Assembly (NCBI GenBank): GCA_003971905.1
Contig: RSEE01000013.1
Span: 434,001 to 498,000 of the forward strand
Length of the DNA stretch: 64,000 nt
Direction: 5' to 3'
From: Moniliella sp. 'wahieum'
Taxonomy: Eukaryota > Basidiomycota > Moniliellomycetes > Moniliellales > Moniliellaceae
Shown here one piece after another: positions 27,431 through 37,208 of this stretch (position 1 is the stretch's first letter; every line of letters starts with the position of its first letter). The translations under genes were made by a program, and so were the position numbers. Below the pieces are notes generated by a model that saw only the letters and a list, made by a program, of their open reading frames with translations, was not told the DNA's origin and did not search any database.

Positions 27431-27937
27431 TTTCACGGCCTTTTGCGCTTTTTTTTTCTCGAACAGTGGTCATGCATCTCTTGTCCCAACCAATCCCCTT
27501 CACCTGCCCCCTTTTGTAACCCCGGTCTGCAACAACCTTCCTGTTCCTTTTCCTGATCCTTCCTTAGAGCCGGATTACTCCCCACATTGCCCCTTCTCCT
27601 TGAGGGGTGATGGTCTGGGCAGAGAGGCAGGTTATGCTTTCGCTTTAATTTCGCTTTCCTTTGGCTGCAGCACCCCTTTCCTCTTCGTTAAGGATTCGTC
27701 ATGGCGCTCCTGCGGCACGGCTGCATTTCCTCCTTCTTGTCTGCACACCCGACTGGATGCCATTCTCATGTTGTTACCACTCCCGCGACAGAGGAAGGGG
27801 GGTGGATGGGGATGGGGATGGGAAGTCGTACACCGACCCCTGGGATCGTCCTATCTCGGATGTGTGTTGGCAATGCGTCCGCCTCTACGAGAGGGTTCCG
27901 CGGGGGTGGGGGGAGGGGCGCACGGTCCGTGCCCTAT

Positions 27938-27961
27938 GTAACGTTCAACGTTCAACGTTCG
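27938..27961. repeat. AACGTTC heptad repeat, three units
   Basis: Three consecutive AACGTTC units in perfect 7-nt register, about 510 bp downstream of the PP2C stop. Confidence 0.9.
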
Positions 27962-28486
27962 CTGCCACGAGGCATTGGCTGCTAGGTCGGGCGAGCTGAT
28001 CATCCCGATCATCAGCTACATCGGCGCATCAGCTGATCCATCCCCCCCCACTCAATTGAAGAGTAGCTGATAACTTCGACCCTATCGCACTCCTACAGTC
28101 TGGTAGTCTTGAACCATGTTCTTCTTGTACGCTTCACCTTTTCCCACTGCCCTTCCTCCCGCTGGTGCCCCCCCGCATATGGCATCCTTTCGACGACCGC
28201 AACATATAGTAGCTTGGAGCGGGTGCATGTGCCTGCATGCATGGATGCGGCCACCATCTCGAACTACTTTAGTGGGGAGGCTTGACATCACCAGTGACTA
28301 GTGACTAGTGGCGGTCACTAGGTCCCACGGGGCCCAGCTTGCTCCCGAACGATAGACGATAGGCTTGCTTGCGATAGTCGATAGATGGCATGACCTGGCG
28401 AGCACACTGGGTCTGTGCACCAGGCGAGGGGGAGATGGTGCAGCAGGACGTGTAGTAAGTATATACGTCAATTGCCTGCGAACGCT

Positions 28487-28509
28487 GTGAACGTTGAACG
28501 TTGAACAGC
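28487..28509. repeat. GAACGTT heptad repeat, three units
   Basis: The inverse orientation of the unit at 27938, in 7-nt register, about 590 bp upstream of the AhpD-like gene start. The two arrays form an inverted pair about 530 bp apart. Confidence 0.9.
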
Positions 28510-29096
28510 GGGGGGTTACGCCGGTTAAATGTGGTTAAGCGACGCACCCAGCGGGTCTCGGCCTTGGTTGGACCAGATTCGGGCTGGGGAAGGCTGGAGA
28601 TGGTGCAAGCTAGCCGGAGGGGCCTCCGCGGGGCTTGCAAGGTATGTAGATCGCAGCTTGGAGCTCTCAGAAAGCTTGAGGCGTACAGGCCTGGGGCCTT
28701 GAGGGTTGGCCGGTTAGAGGCCGCTGGGGAACCAGAGAGGGCCGACCCACGCTCTTGTGCTGCCAAGTGCTACTCGCCCCAGGAGCAAAAGGAGGCCTGC
28801 ACGGTCCATCTACGCACGGTCCGTCAAGCGTCAGCACGCCAGTACTTGCGAGACGCAGACTGAGTACCGAGTGCTGAGCGGACGCAGGCGGAGATGTGTG
28901 AAGCGTGATGACACTGGGGGGCACCGTCGAACCCAGATACAGGCTGCTTACGTAGCGAACCGGCCACCCACTCTCTGGCCCCTATCCCCGAAAAGCCCGC
29001 TGTTCTGCCTTATAAGATCCGCATCCGCATCAGCAACGGCAATTCACACGCTTGCGCTCCCTCCCGCCTCTGCCCTGCCCCCGCACCTCCACCAGC

Positions 29097-30145
29097 ATGC
29101 CTCACCTTCCTCCGCAACTCAAGTCGCTCGTGCTCTCACCCACCTTTGCAGGTGGCCGCCTGGCCAAGCCGCTGCAGCCGCCCAAGGCGGCTGTGCTCAC
29201 CAAGCTCTTCCAGGACGTCGAAAGCTCCGCAAGCAAGCAAGGTCTCGGCTGGGGCGAATGGCTGTCGATCACGACCGCCAGCCTGTTTACTCTCGACTCG
29301 CCCGGATCGCTCCAGGCGCTGCACAAGTTCTCCGCACCTCCAGCCTGGAAATCGAGGAGCGCACAGCGCGCGCCTCCTTGACCCGCGAGGTGGGCCTCAA
29401 GTGCATTGGGTTTGTTGGCATCCCCAAGGTCATCAACAACCTTGCCGCTCTCCGCAAGGCAGTCGAGACGGACGCCGAGCTGGTCTCGAAGCTCTCCCTT
29501 GAACCTCGCAGGTAGGTCTTTTTTCCGTTCCGTGTACCCCCCCCCCCCCCCCCGAGGCTGGGAATGCGCTGCTAACGTTTACCTTTCTCAGGCGCGTGAC
29601 AAAGGACAACATTGGCTTGGTCAACAAGTCGGCGTACGGGTTGTGGGACAACATTTACACCCCGCTTTCGGAGCGGCTGATTGATGTGCTCAAGAACAGT
29701 CATCCCGATCTGCCCGTGTTTATCATTGAGAACGAGTATGGTCCGCTGTTTGCCTCGCCCGGCTCGTTCCATGATCCCGCTCTGCCCGAACCGGCGTGGG
29801 ACGTGAACCGGCTGCGTACCTCGCTGGTTGCCATCTCGGCACTGCGGTCGCAAGGCGGTGTGGGCCCGCAGGTCACGTCGCATATTTGGGGGCTGCTCAA
29901 GGCCAAACCCTCCATCTCGTCCCAGGACGTGAACAAGGAAGGGTTGGAATGGCTCACGTCGGAAGAGGGGCAGAATGGGTGGTCAAGACGGTCGACCAGG
30001 TATGTGTCCATCGTGCATCCTATGTGTGGAACAAGGCAAGTCAGAACTGACTGTGGAACTGCGGATTTGACCAGATTGCCGAGGTGGTCGACGGTACCCA
30101 GAGGCCGAGCGGGAGCCCAAACCTGCGCCCAAGCCCAAGCTGTAA
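29097..30145 (+). CDS. AhpD/carboxymuconolactone-decarboxylase-like helical protein
   Basis: Resembles a fungal group of AhpD-like (CMD-fold) proteins of uncertain function. ATG 29097: MPHLPPQLKSLVLSPTFAGG. Exon 1 contains TREVGLKCIGFVGIPKVINNLAALRKAVE, like the family's 'EAVLKTAALAGLPKAINAL' helix. An 80-nt intron (29512-29591) contains a 17-nt C run. Exon 2 has YGLWDNIYTPLSERLIDVL, FIIENEYGPLFASPGSF and TSLVAISALRSQGGVGPQVTSHIWG. A second intron (about 30000-30074) joins KTVDQ to IAEVVDG. After one frame change the end is EREPKPAPKPKL with TAA at 30143. No CxxC redox pair is visible, so peroxidase activity is doubtful. One frame break occurs near 29330. Confidence 0.6.
29537..29553. repeat. 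17-nt C homopolymer inside an intron
   Basis: Lies in the first intron of the AhpD-like gene. It equals in length the 17-nt G run at 9664-9680. Confidence 0.9.
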
Positions 30146-31039
30146 TAGGAGCATTATCTCGTGGGCGAACGTACTGCCTGTATCCAGTGGTCTGCACTAC
30201 AATAGCGACTGTTCTTGTTGATTATCGAACACCCTCGGCGTAACCCGAATAGAGTGGGACTTGTAGTGGGCATTATAGAAGCACAAGCGAACGAAGACAA
30301 GCAATCTCTCAGTGGAGACGTTATACTGAACGCACTTGAAGGCCTGGGGTAAAGCAACTCGATCAAGACGAGTGCACCCTCTCCGCCAGGCTCTGCCACG
30401 TCCATAGACCTTTGCAGTTGAACGTTCGTTGAACTCAACGTTGAGAAAACCAGCAGATAGACCGGGGAGGATACGTGCGGTAGGTAAATCATCCTCTTGT
30501 GGTACCTGCAGTAAACCAGGTAGACCACGGTAAACCGCCATTCTGCTGGCACCGAATTTATCCGACAGCTGGCACAGCAATAGGTACGTCTTCACGCGTG
30601 ACGGTCATGCGTGACTCCATCTACTCCTTGCGCTTTTGGCTCGTGCGCAGGACCGCAGTGACCGGTGACCGGTGACCCAAAGTCTTTTAATCGATAAGGC
30701 CGTCACATGTCACACCGTGACGAGCACAATTTCTATGTAGCAACGCTGAAGGGCGCACGCCATTCCCTCGTCCTCCACCTACACCGCACGTTGCAACAGT
30801 GCATGAACAGCTTGACCACCTTGGTCAGCTTGACGGAATGGGTGAGAAGCACGGTTTTGGTTTGGTTTGTCCTTGAACTCAAGGAGAAAAAAAATACAAC
30901 GATAAAAAACAAGGCAAACGAGACGGTAGTAACTGCGACTAGTAGAGAGCACTGTTGGCAACAAAGGATGAAACCGATGACAAGCCACTGGTGGCCATAT
31001 GGTTGGCCTTGGACCCTCGCATACCTGTTTTGGCCATGC
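30146..31039. other. Convergent intergenic region with heptads
   Basis: No gene seen. AACGTT units at 30417-30445 occur in both orientations. An ACCGGTG heptad, two and a half units, is at 30658-30677. Confidence 0.5.
30417..30445. repeat. Paired AACGTT heptads in opposite orientations
   Basis: Two GTTGAAC-type units followed by CAACGTTGAG, so the block is partly palindromic. Located about 270 bp downstream of the AhpD-like gene's stop. Confidence 0.8.
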
Positions 31040-32103
31040 TCAAAACCCTTGGTGAGCAGCGAGGTACTCGTAGACGGGCATGTTGAGTCTGACACGGTCG
31101 AGAGGTTAGCCGCTAGCGAGAATGAGATGGTGGGGAAGGCACAGCGTAGAGAACGTACCGAATCGCGTCATGTACTTCAGGGGGCAAATCGAGCTTTTTG
31201 GCATCCTTGGCAGCAGCGCCCGCGTCGGTCCGAAAGCCAGTCGATTGCTCTGCAACGGCGTGGTAGGACCCCCACTTGGCAAACTCTGCAGTGGCATTTT
31301 CGCTGGCCGGTTGGCCGGTCCCTGGTTCGTTGGCCTTGGGCGAAGCGCGGGTGGCTTCCCACTGAAGCATACCCTCCTCAAAGGGAATCCCTACGGCAGT
31401 ACAGTACGCGCGCACTGTTTCGTCAGGATGTTGGAGCAGAGCTGCGGCGTCAATCAAAGGGTAGTGACTTTGCTTGGGGGACGAAGAAGCAGAGCGGTTG
31501 TACTCTGACCTGGGGTTGGTCAAATACGCATACAGAATGGCCTGTTCCTTGTACCCAGCTTCGGCCGGGTCAAAGTATTCAAACCCAGCTGCACCATCTT
31601 GACAGCATTTGAAGTACGATGGAACCCCCTTTTCTGGGGTACGGATGAGGAACGTGTGCTTGAACTTGTGCAACAGTTCGTTGGGAACAACAGTTGGGTT
31701 GGCCACGACGCGCGAGGCAAAATCAGGTGCCAGAGAGCCATCGGGTTCGATGTAACTGTCATCGGTGTGTCGGTAGCTGCCGTCAGCGGCTTGGCGCCAG
31801 GAGACAGTTGGTACTCCTCCCTTGTGCATGGTACACACGCGACTGGGGGTGCAACTTGGCCAGCGTCGAGGTAGGGAAGATGTACTGGGCCATGTCTTTG
31901 ACAAACACAAAGCGTTTTCCTTCCTTCTGTTGGTTGGCACCGCGACCCATTGCGTTTGTTCCGTCAGCCACACCAGCAAGCGTGTCGAGAAGGGTTGCCT
32001 GCACATCACTGTGATCCTTCTCAATCGAAGCCCGGGAGAAGCGGAGGCATTGGCGCTGCTGGCCCCAGTAGAATGCATCGCCCAAGGGCTCGTGGTACGT
32101 GAT

Positions 32104-32136
<33 letters not shown>

Positions 32137-32193
32137 TGCGGTAGAGCAGCTGCGCGGGTGGCACCAGATAATGATGGACTCCAAGACAGGCAT
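31040..32193 (-). CDS. Sulfotransferase-like P-loop protein
   Basis: Fungal relative of P-loop sulfotransferases; plant relatives are often labelled 'branched-chain aminotransferase-like'. ATG 32193 gives MPVLESIIIWCHPRSCSTAFERAFMQR, where HPRSCSTAF fits the 5'-phosphosulfate-binding loop. Next are ITYHEPLGDAFYWG, RFVFVKDMAQYIFP, then after a frame change near 31830 FKHTFLIRTPEKGVPSYFK, comparable to the family's 'FLIRHP' strand-helix. Also seen: LIDAAALLQHPDETVRAYCTAVGIPFEEGMLQWE and EFAKWGSYHAVAEQSTGF. A 70-nt intron (31158-31089) joins the last exon coding LNMPVYEYLAAHQGF, TGA at 31042-31040. Only one frame break, so better preserved than its neighbours. Acceptor substrate unknown. Confidence 0.75.
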
Positions 32194-32460
32194 GGCGAGG
32201 GAGAGAAGGGGGAGCAGGAGTTTGGCGTCCAGGGGTGGGGTGCGGGGTGCGGGAAGGATGTTGGTCCGACTCGATGGCAAGGAGGATATACAAATGTCGG
32301 CTTTTATACTGGCAGCAGGGCAAAATGGTCTGAATGTGCCCGGAGAAATGTGGGGTTGCAGCCGAGAGCTGCACTGCAGGAGTGTGCATGCGGCACAGTA
32401 GGGCACAGCAGGGCATCGCCTGGCATCGCACGGGCCCGCAGAAGCGAGACGGCTTAATTT

Positions 32461-32541
32461 GAGGCTTAGAGCTTCAAGCTTCAGGCTGAAGCTCTGAAGC
32501 CTCACTAGCACTAGCACTCAAGCTCCAAGCTTCAAGCCTAA
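32461..32541. repeat. GCTTCAA-type short tandem repeat
   Basis: Units beginning GC, mostly GCTTCAA/GCTTCAG, with 6-8 nt spacing. The cores contain AAGCTT. Read on either strand the pattern looks the same because the cores are palindromic. Confidence 0.7.
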
Positions 32542-32850
32542 AAAACTTACGGTCTGCATGTAAGGCCCAAAGCCCTAAGGCCTAGCCACTAGCCAGTACC
32601 AGGAGCAAGTCGTAACCTGAATTAAACCAGTTACTAGGTACTGTTACCATGTTACCGGGGTACATGTGGTAAGGCGGTCGCACTGCTATAAACAAGTTGG
32701 TTCAATCAAAACCTGGATGCAGCCCAAGACAGACCAGATGCCCGGACGACCGGTGATGGATGTCATGCATGTCACGCATCATGCACATCATGCGTCATGC
32801 GCTGGAAGCACTTGCCACGCAGCCAAGGCAGAGCGACGCATCATGCTTCC

Positions 32851-32927
32851 TGCATCATGCATCATGTGTCACATGTCACATGTCACACGTCATGCATCAG
32901 GTATCATGCATCAGGCATCATGCACCA
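32851..32927. repeat. Degenerate heptanucleotide array, 11 units in register
   Basis: Exactly eleven 7-nt units. All end in CA and ten end in TCA, while the first four positions drift between TGCA, TGTG, CATG, CACG, GGTA and GGCA. The register is never lost, unlike an array made of one pure unit. Confidence 0.9.
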
Positions 32928-33655
32928 AGTAGTGAGTGCGGAGTACTAATGGCTAGCTTGACTTAGCTAGTGCCTCAGACTGACGCATAAGGCCGAGGTC
33001 TATTAGGCCGGTCACCGGTCAGCGCCGGTCAGCAGTGATCTCAGCTGGTTAATAGGGTCACTAGGTCACTAGGTCACTGGTCGCCAAAAGCGGTGGAGGA
33101 TGCGCACGTGACCGCATGACCAGTAAAACTAGTAAAGCTCCTCATGGGCCTCATGCATCATGCATCATGGGCCTCATGCCTCGCCCTGCCCTGCTCTGTC
33201 TTGTGAGGCCGCCAGATCACAGGTACACCTTCCTTGCACGGCGATCGACCATCCCGAAAATGGTCCAGCAAGCGGCAACAGGCGGCAACGTCAACGTCGT
33301 CAGCGTCAACCCTCAAATCCCCAATCAAGCTTCAAGCTTCAAGAGGCAGTTCATCGCTCATTAATTTCATTAACGTCCAACTTGAACATTCATCGAATTC
33401 ATCGCTTCAAGCTTCGGCTTCAGCTTCAGCTTGCCCATGCTCAGCCGAGCGCTCACTTGAAGATCGGCATCGACTCGGTTGCACCGATTGCTGCATCCCA
33501 GCGCATGCCGTTGTGCTGTTTGCCACACGCCCCCACTCGAACCTCTGGGCTGAGCTCAGCCGATGGGAGATCACTCGATCACGACACCATAGCAACCATC
33601 ATCCGCCTCAACGAGTCCGACCTACCCTGGTCCACTCAGTCTTTCGACCACCATC

Positions 33656-34126
33656 ATGGCCACCACCCAACATTTCTCCGGGGATGACAACTCTGCTCCC
33701 CACACACTTCCTACCGATGACGGAGAATGCGCCGAGGAGACACATGCCCTTCTCGCCACTCCCAAAGAATTCTCCCCGGCTACTCTCCCCGCCTCGTCTC
33801 GTCCGAGGGCGGAAGAAGCAGAGCCTGTCTACACAGAGGAATTGCCTTGGTTCATTGCCTACTTTTTCTACGACAATGGCGAGGGAGGAGTGCGGGTTGT
33901 ACGCGCCGTCTTGGCCGCTGCCGTCTTCTTCACCATTGCCCTGACCTTGACCATCGGGTTGGTCTGTGTCCGCCACGGTCATGCCCATCCCGCATTCGAG
34001 CTCTGGCTCCCTTCTTTCCTGCGCTCCACGCGTCCCAACTCCTCCAGCGCCTCTGCCTCTTCTCTCTTGCCTACTGCAACCACGCATCTTCTCGCTGCCG
34101 GCGGTGGCCCCACCACAGCGGCGTAA
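33656..34126 (+). CDS. Small single-pass membrane protein, unknown function
   Basis: Intact 156-codon open frame, not assigned to a family. The N-terminal ~60 residues are hydrophilic, rich in Asp, Glu, Pro and Thr. They are followed by YTEELPWFIAYFFYDNGEG and a basic-flanked hydrophobic helix (VVRAVLAAAVFFTIALTLTIGLVCV, residues about 82-106). The C-terminal 50 residues are Ser/Ala/Pro-rich with no motif. Good coding composition and a lack of frame breaks support it being real. Topology is probably a single anchor. Divergent from the sulfotransferase-like gene and convergent with the DUF4604 gene, 215 bp apart. Confidence 0.65.
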   Translation: MATTQHFSGDDNSAPHTLPTDDGECAEETHALLATPKEFSPATLPASSRPRAEEAEPVYTEELPWFIAYFFYDNGEGGVRVVRAVLAAAVFFTIALTLTIGLVCVRHGHAHPAFELWLPSFLRSTRPNSSSASASSLLPTATTHLLAAGGGPTTAA

Positions 34127-34341
34127 ATTTTCTGGCCAGTCGCCCCATCGACTCTCGAACCACTGGAAGCAATACGTTCCTGGGCAATGCAGGCACCCTT
34201 GTTCGCCTTCCAAGATTCCTTTTCTTCTAGAACTACGCCGACCCACTTCGTCGCTGCCATTCACTCGCTGTTGTTCATATTTCTTCATACATGTACTCCC
34301 AACTGATGGATCGCCTGTGTGATAGTGGCCAACGTATCCAA

Positions 34342-35134
34342 TCATTCGTCCATATCAAAGCTTAGCCCCTTGCCACTCTTCTTGATCTCTTTACGAGCCG
34401 CCTGGTTTTTCTTTTTTCTCGTAGCCGATTTCGGTGGTGCCGCGCTGGCCACCTCACGAGCCAGACGTTCTTTCGCTTTGGCCTTATCCCGAGGATCCTC
34501 CTCTTCAATCAGAACGCGTTTGGCCAGCGTGCTATCTTGAGGCTTGGAGGGAGTAGCTTTACGCTCTGCAATCAATGCACGTACCCCGTCCATTCCGTCT
34601 TTGGGATGGGTGTCCATACGCGGGACTTTGCGCGTCTCCTCGGCTTGGCCTACGGGCACTGCACGTCGTTTAGCTCGTACGGCAGCTCCTGGTAAGCCTG
34701 CTTGCGCACGGGAATTGGATGGTGGTTCAGGTGTTGGGGCGATGTCGGAAGCTGAAGCTGATGCGGGGGATGGAAGTCAGTCAAAGGAGCCACCACATTG
34801 ATGGGAGGGGCGCAGCAGAGGTGGAAGACATACGTTGGGAAGTAGATTGACCGTGGGAGATCTGGCGAGCCTCCTCGCGAGTGAGGTGCTTCTTTTCATC
34901 CAATACCACTACATGTGCATTGTGCCAGTCCTCCTCGTCATCCGAGTCAGGCAAGAGCCCATCGTCGCGAGACGGGCCGGAGGATCTGATACCTAACGCA
35001 TCGTCCCACTCGGACCGAGCAGGAGCGGGCTGTACCTTGTCTTTGAAAGCTTGGAGGAACTTTGGTACAGGAGCAGCCTGGAACTCGAGATGCTTGGCTT
35101 GACGAGCGTTGAGTTTGGGTGATGGCGGCGCCAT
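34342..35134 (-). CDS. DUF4604 protein (human KIAA1143 homologue)
   Basis: Small nuclear-type charged protein of unknown function, conserved from fungi to human KIAA1143. ATG 35134: MAPPSPKLNARQAKHLEFQ, then VPKFLQAFKDKV (family 'PAFLARFKERV'), an acidic stretch DSDDEEDWHNAHVVVL, and KKHLTREEA (family 'GDLSVEE'). A 76-nt intron (34833-34758, GTATGT-CAG) splices cleanly in frame to SASDIAPTPEPP. The end is KKSGKGLSFDMDE, matching the conserved 'LLSFDxDE' terminus; TGA at 34344-34342. Unlike most genes here, it reads without any frame correction. The start codon is 330 bp from the divergent eEF1B-gamma start, with AACGTT-like heptads (here AATGTT) between. Confidence 0.85.
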
Positions 35135-35463
35135 GGGAGGAGGAAGTTGGTGGAAATGGAGGCCTCGACCAAGTGGAGCTCACTGAGGACCCTGAGTACA
35201 CTGCGTATGATGATCGATGAACGTATCCACCCCATCTACCTTGTGTTCAATGTTCAATGTTCTGGCCACGTTTCAAATTCCAGTGCTGATACGGCGGAAC
35301 GTTCCCCCTGATTCCGCCCGGGTGGAGAGTGGAGTCACATGGCGGGACACTGCCCCCGTGCATGGAACACTTTCTCTTCTTCCTTTTTTTTTCTGGGCGC
35401 ACGTGGTCCATAAGAGGAGCGGGCGTCTGGTCTTTTCTGCCCAACCACCCTATCCTCCCCACC
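35135..35463. promoter_or_regulatory. Shared divergent promoter DUF4604 / eEF1B-gamma with heptads
   Basis: 329 bp. Tandem GTTCAAT units with 7-nt period lie at 35243-35262, about 200 bp upstream of the eEF1B-gamma ATG. A T-rich tract and a pyrimidine-rich leader precede the ATG. Regulatory role inferred. Confidence 0.5.
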
Positions 35464-36927
35464 ATGTCCTTTGGCAAGCTCTACGGCGGCAACCCCGACT
35501 TCACCCGTGTCTGGCGCATCCGCGCCGCCGCCAAGGTGGCCGGCCTCGACATCGAGTTCGTTCCCACCAAGCTTGGCGTGGACACCAAGACGCCCGAGTT
35601 CCTTGCCCTGAACCCGCAGGCAAGGTCCCCGTCTGGCACGGTGCTGACGGCTTTGTCCTCACCGAGTCGCGTGCCATCGCTATTTACTGTACGTTCTTCT
35701 CTTCCATCCTTTCCCTCCCGACAGCGATGATGTGTTCTTCGGAACAGTTATCCCTGGCTAAATGGTGGCGTTGGTAGCCACCGCGTCGTGTCGAAACCAC
35801 TTGCACAAAATGTGGCTGAGCTGTACACGGGAGGAAAGACCAATTAAACAATCACAAGGGTACTGACGTTGATTGTCGTTTGTCGCTAGTCGCCTCGCTC
35901 GCTAAGAACGCCAAGCTGCTTGGCAACGATGAGGCTACCTCGGCGCTCATCACGTCGTGGGTTGAGTGGGCTGATGACGAGGTGCTCAACAAGGCCATCT
36001 CGATCTGCTACCCCAAGTGGAACCTTGTGCCCTACTTCAAGCCGCTCGACACGCTCCAGCGTGAGGGCCTTGCCAAGTCGCTCTCTTACCTCGAGAAGAC
36101 CCTGGCCAAGAAGACCTTCCTTGTTGGCCACCGCCTGACTCTGGCCGACATTGTCGTCGCTGGCAACCTGCAGTTCATCTTCACCTCCATCTACGGTGCC
36201 GAGACGCGTGCGACCTACCCCCACGGTTCGCTACTTCAACACGGTGCTGAACCTGCCTGCGCTTAAGGAGGTTGCCCCGACCGAGGCGCTGCTCGCCGAG
36301 GACTACAAGTTCTCTGTCCCTAAGAAGGAGAAGGCGCCCAAGGCTGCCCCCGCCCCGGCTGCCCCCAAGAAGGAGAAGGCCGCTCCTAAGCCTGCTGAGG
36401 ATGACGAGGAGCCCGTGAAGGAGGCCCCTAAGCCTAAGAACCCTCTGGACTTGCTGCCCAAGTCGTCGTTTGTCAACGATGACTGGAAGCGTGTCTACTC
36501 GAACCAGGACACCAAGACCCAGGCCATCCCCTGGTTCTACCAGAACTTTGACTGGGAGGGCTGGTCCATTGTCAAGTTCCGCTTCAGGTACCCCGAGGAC
36601 CTGACGGCCATCTTTATGAGCTCCAACCTGATTGGCGGGTTCTTCAACCGTCTCGAGGCCAGCCGCAAGTACTTGATGGGCACGGGTGGTGTGTTTGGCG
36701 AGGCGAACGACTCGGAGATCCAGGGTGTGTTTATCCTCCGTGGCCAGGACTGGAAGCCCGTCCTGAGCGTTGCGCCCGACATTGAGTCGTACGAGATCAC
36801 CCCTCTCGACGTGCGCAACAACGAGGAGGACAAGAAGTACTTTGAGGGCATGCTCGAGTGGGAGCTTTCTGTCCCCTCGCGCGCAGGCAAGCCCCTGGCT
36901 TACCAGGATGGCAAGGTGCTCAAGTAA
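35464..36927 (+). CDS. TEF4: Translation elongation factor eEF1B gamma subunit
   Basis: Structural subunit of the eEF1B guanine-exchange complex, with an N-terminal GST-like domain and a C-terminal EF1G domain. ATG 35464 gives MSFGKLYGGN and GLDIEFVPTKLGVDTKTPEFLALNP. After a one-base loss at CAGGCAAG comes GKVPVWHGADGFVLTESRAIAIY. A 201-nt intron (35689-35889) is the longest short-gene intron seen here. Then FASLAKNAKLL, VGHRLTLADIVVAGNLQF, a Lys/Ala/Pro linker, and the EF1G domain: LDLLPKSSFVNDDWKRVYSN, IPWFYQNFDWEGWSIVKFRF, LIGGFFNRLEASRKY, GVFILRGQDWKPVL. TAA is at 36925. An extra C near 36222 causes one frame break. Codon use is strongly biased, as expected for a highly expressed gene. 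Confidence 0.95.
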
Positions 36928-37208
36928 ACTGCGAGCGCTTACGTCGACATCAACCTGAATTTATGCATCATGGGTTGTCCCTTTTACATTGGCGAGGAAA
37001 GGTGCTAGAACAATTATCGTATCTGTTGCTATAGGACCACGAGGCCAAATGAGATGAAAGGGGCAGAGGACAGCAAGAATTGATGAATTGGTTCGACATT
37101 CTGAACGAGACATTGGTTACTGGGTTGGGGACAGAGCCCGAACTATACTGTGATGATCGATGTAGAGAGAAGCCTGAGGGCCCGAGCCCAGCAAAACGCG
37201 AAACGGAT

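Larger units (their letters stand above)
27431..29096. other. Intergenic region rich in heptad repeats
   Basis: No gene recognised. Contains AACGTT heptad arrays at 27938-27961 and 28487-28509, a GTGACTA heptad at 28293-28310 and ATCAGCTGATC-type words at 27997-28072. The 28900-29096 part presumably contains the promoter of the next gene. Confidence 0.5.
32194..33655. other. Divergent intergenic region dense in heptad repeats
   Basis: 1.46 kb without a gene. Holds TTCAAGC-type units at 32461-32541, TCA-ending heptads from 32761 to 32927, an octameric TCACTAGG repeat near 33057-33081, CCGGTCA units near 33008-33033 and more GCTTCAA units at 33325-33433. Confidence 0.6.

Noticed and set aside
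27938-27961. Interstitial telomere repeat
   Set aside because: A 7-nt AACGTTC unit is not a known fungal telomere repeat, copies are only 2-3 units long, and many other heptad words of different sequence occur in the same way.
28281-28660. tRNA or small RNA gene near the GTGACTA repeat
   Set aside because: I could not find A/B-box pairs or a cloverleaf that fits; palindromic words here are part of the repeats.
32755-32930. CRISPR-like array
   Set aside because: Units are 7 nt with no spacer/repeat alternation and the genome is eukaryotic.
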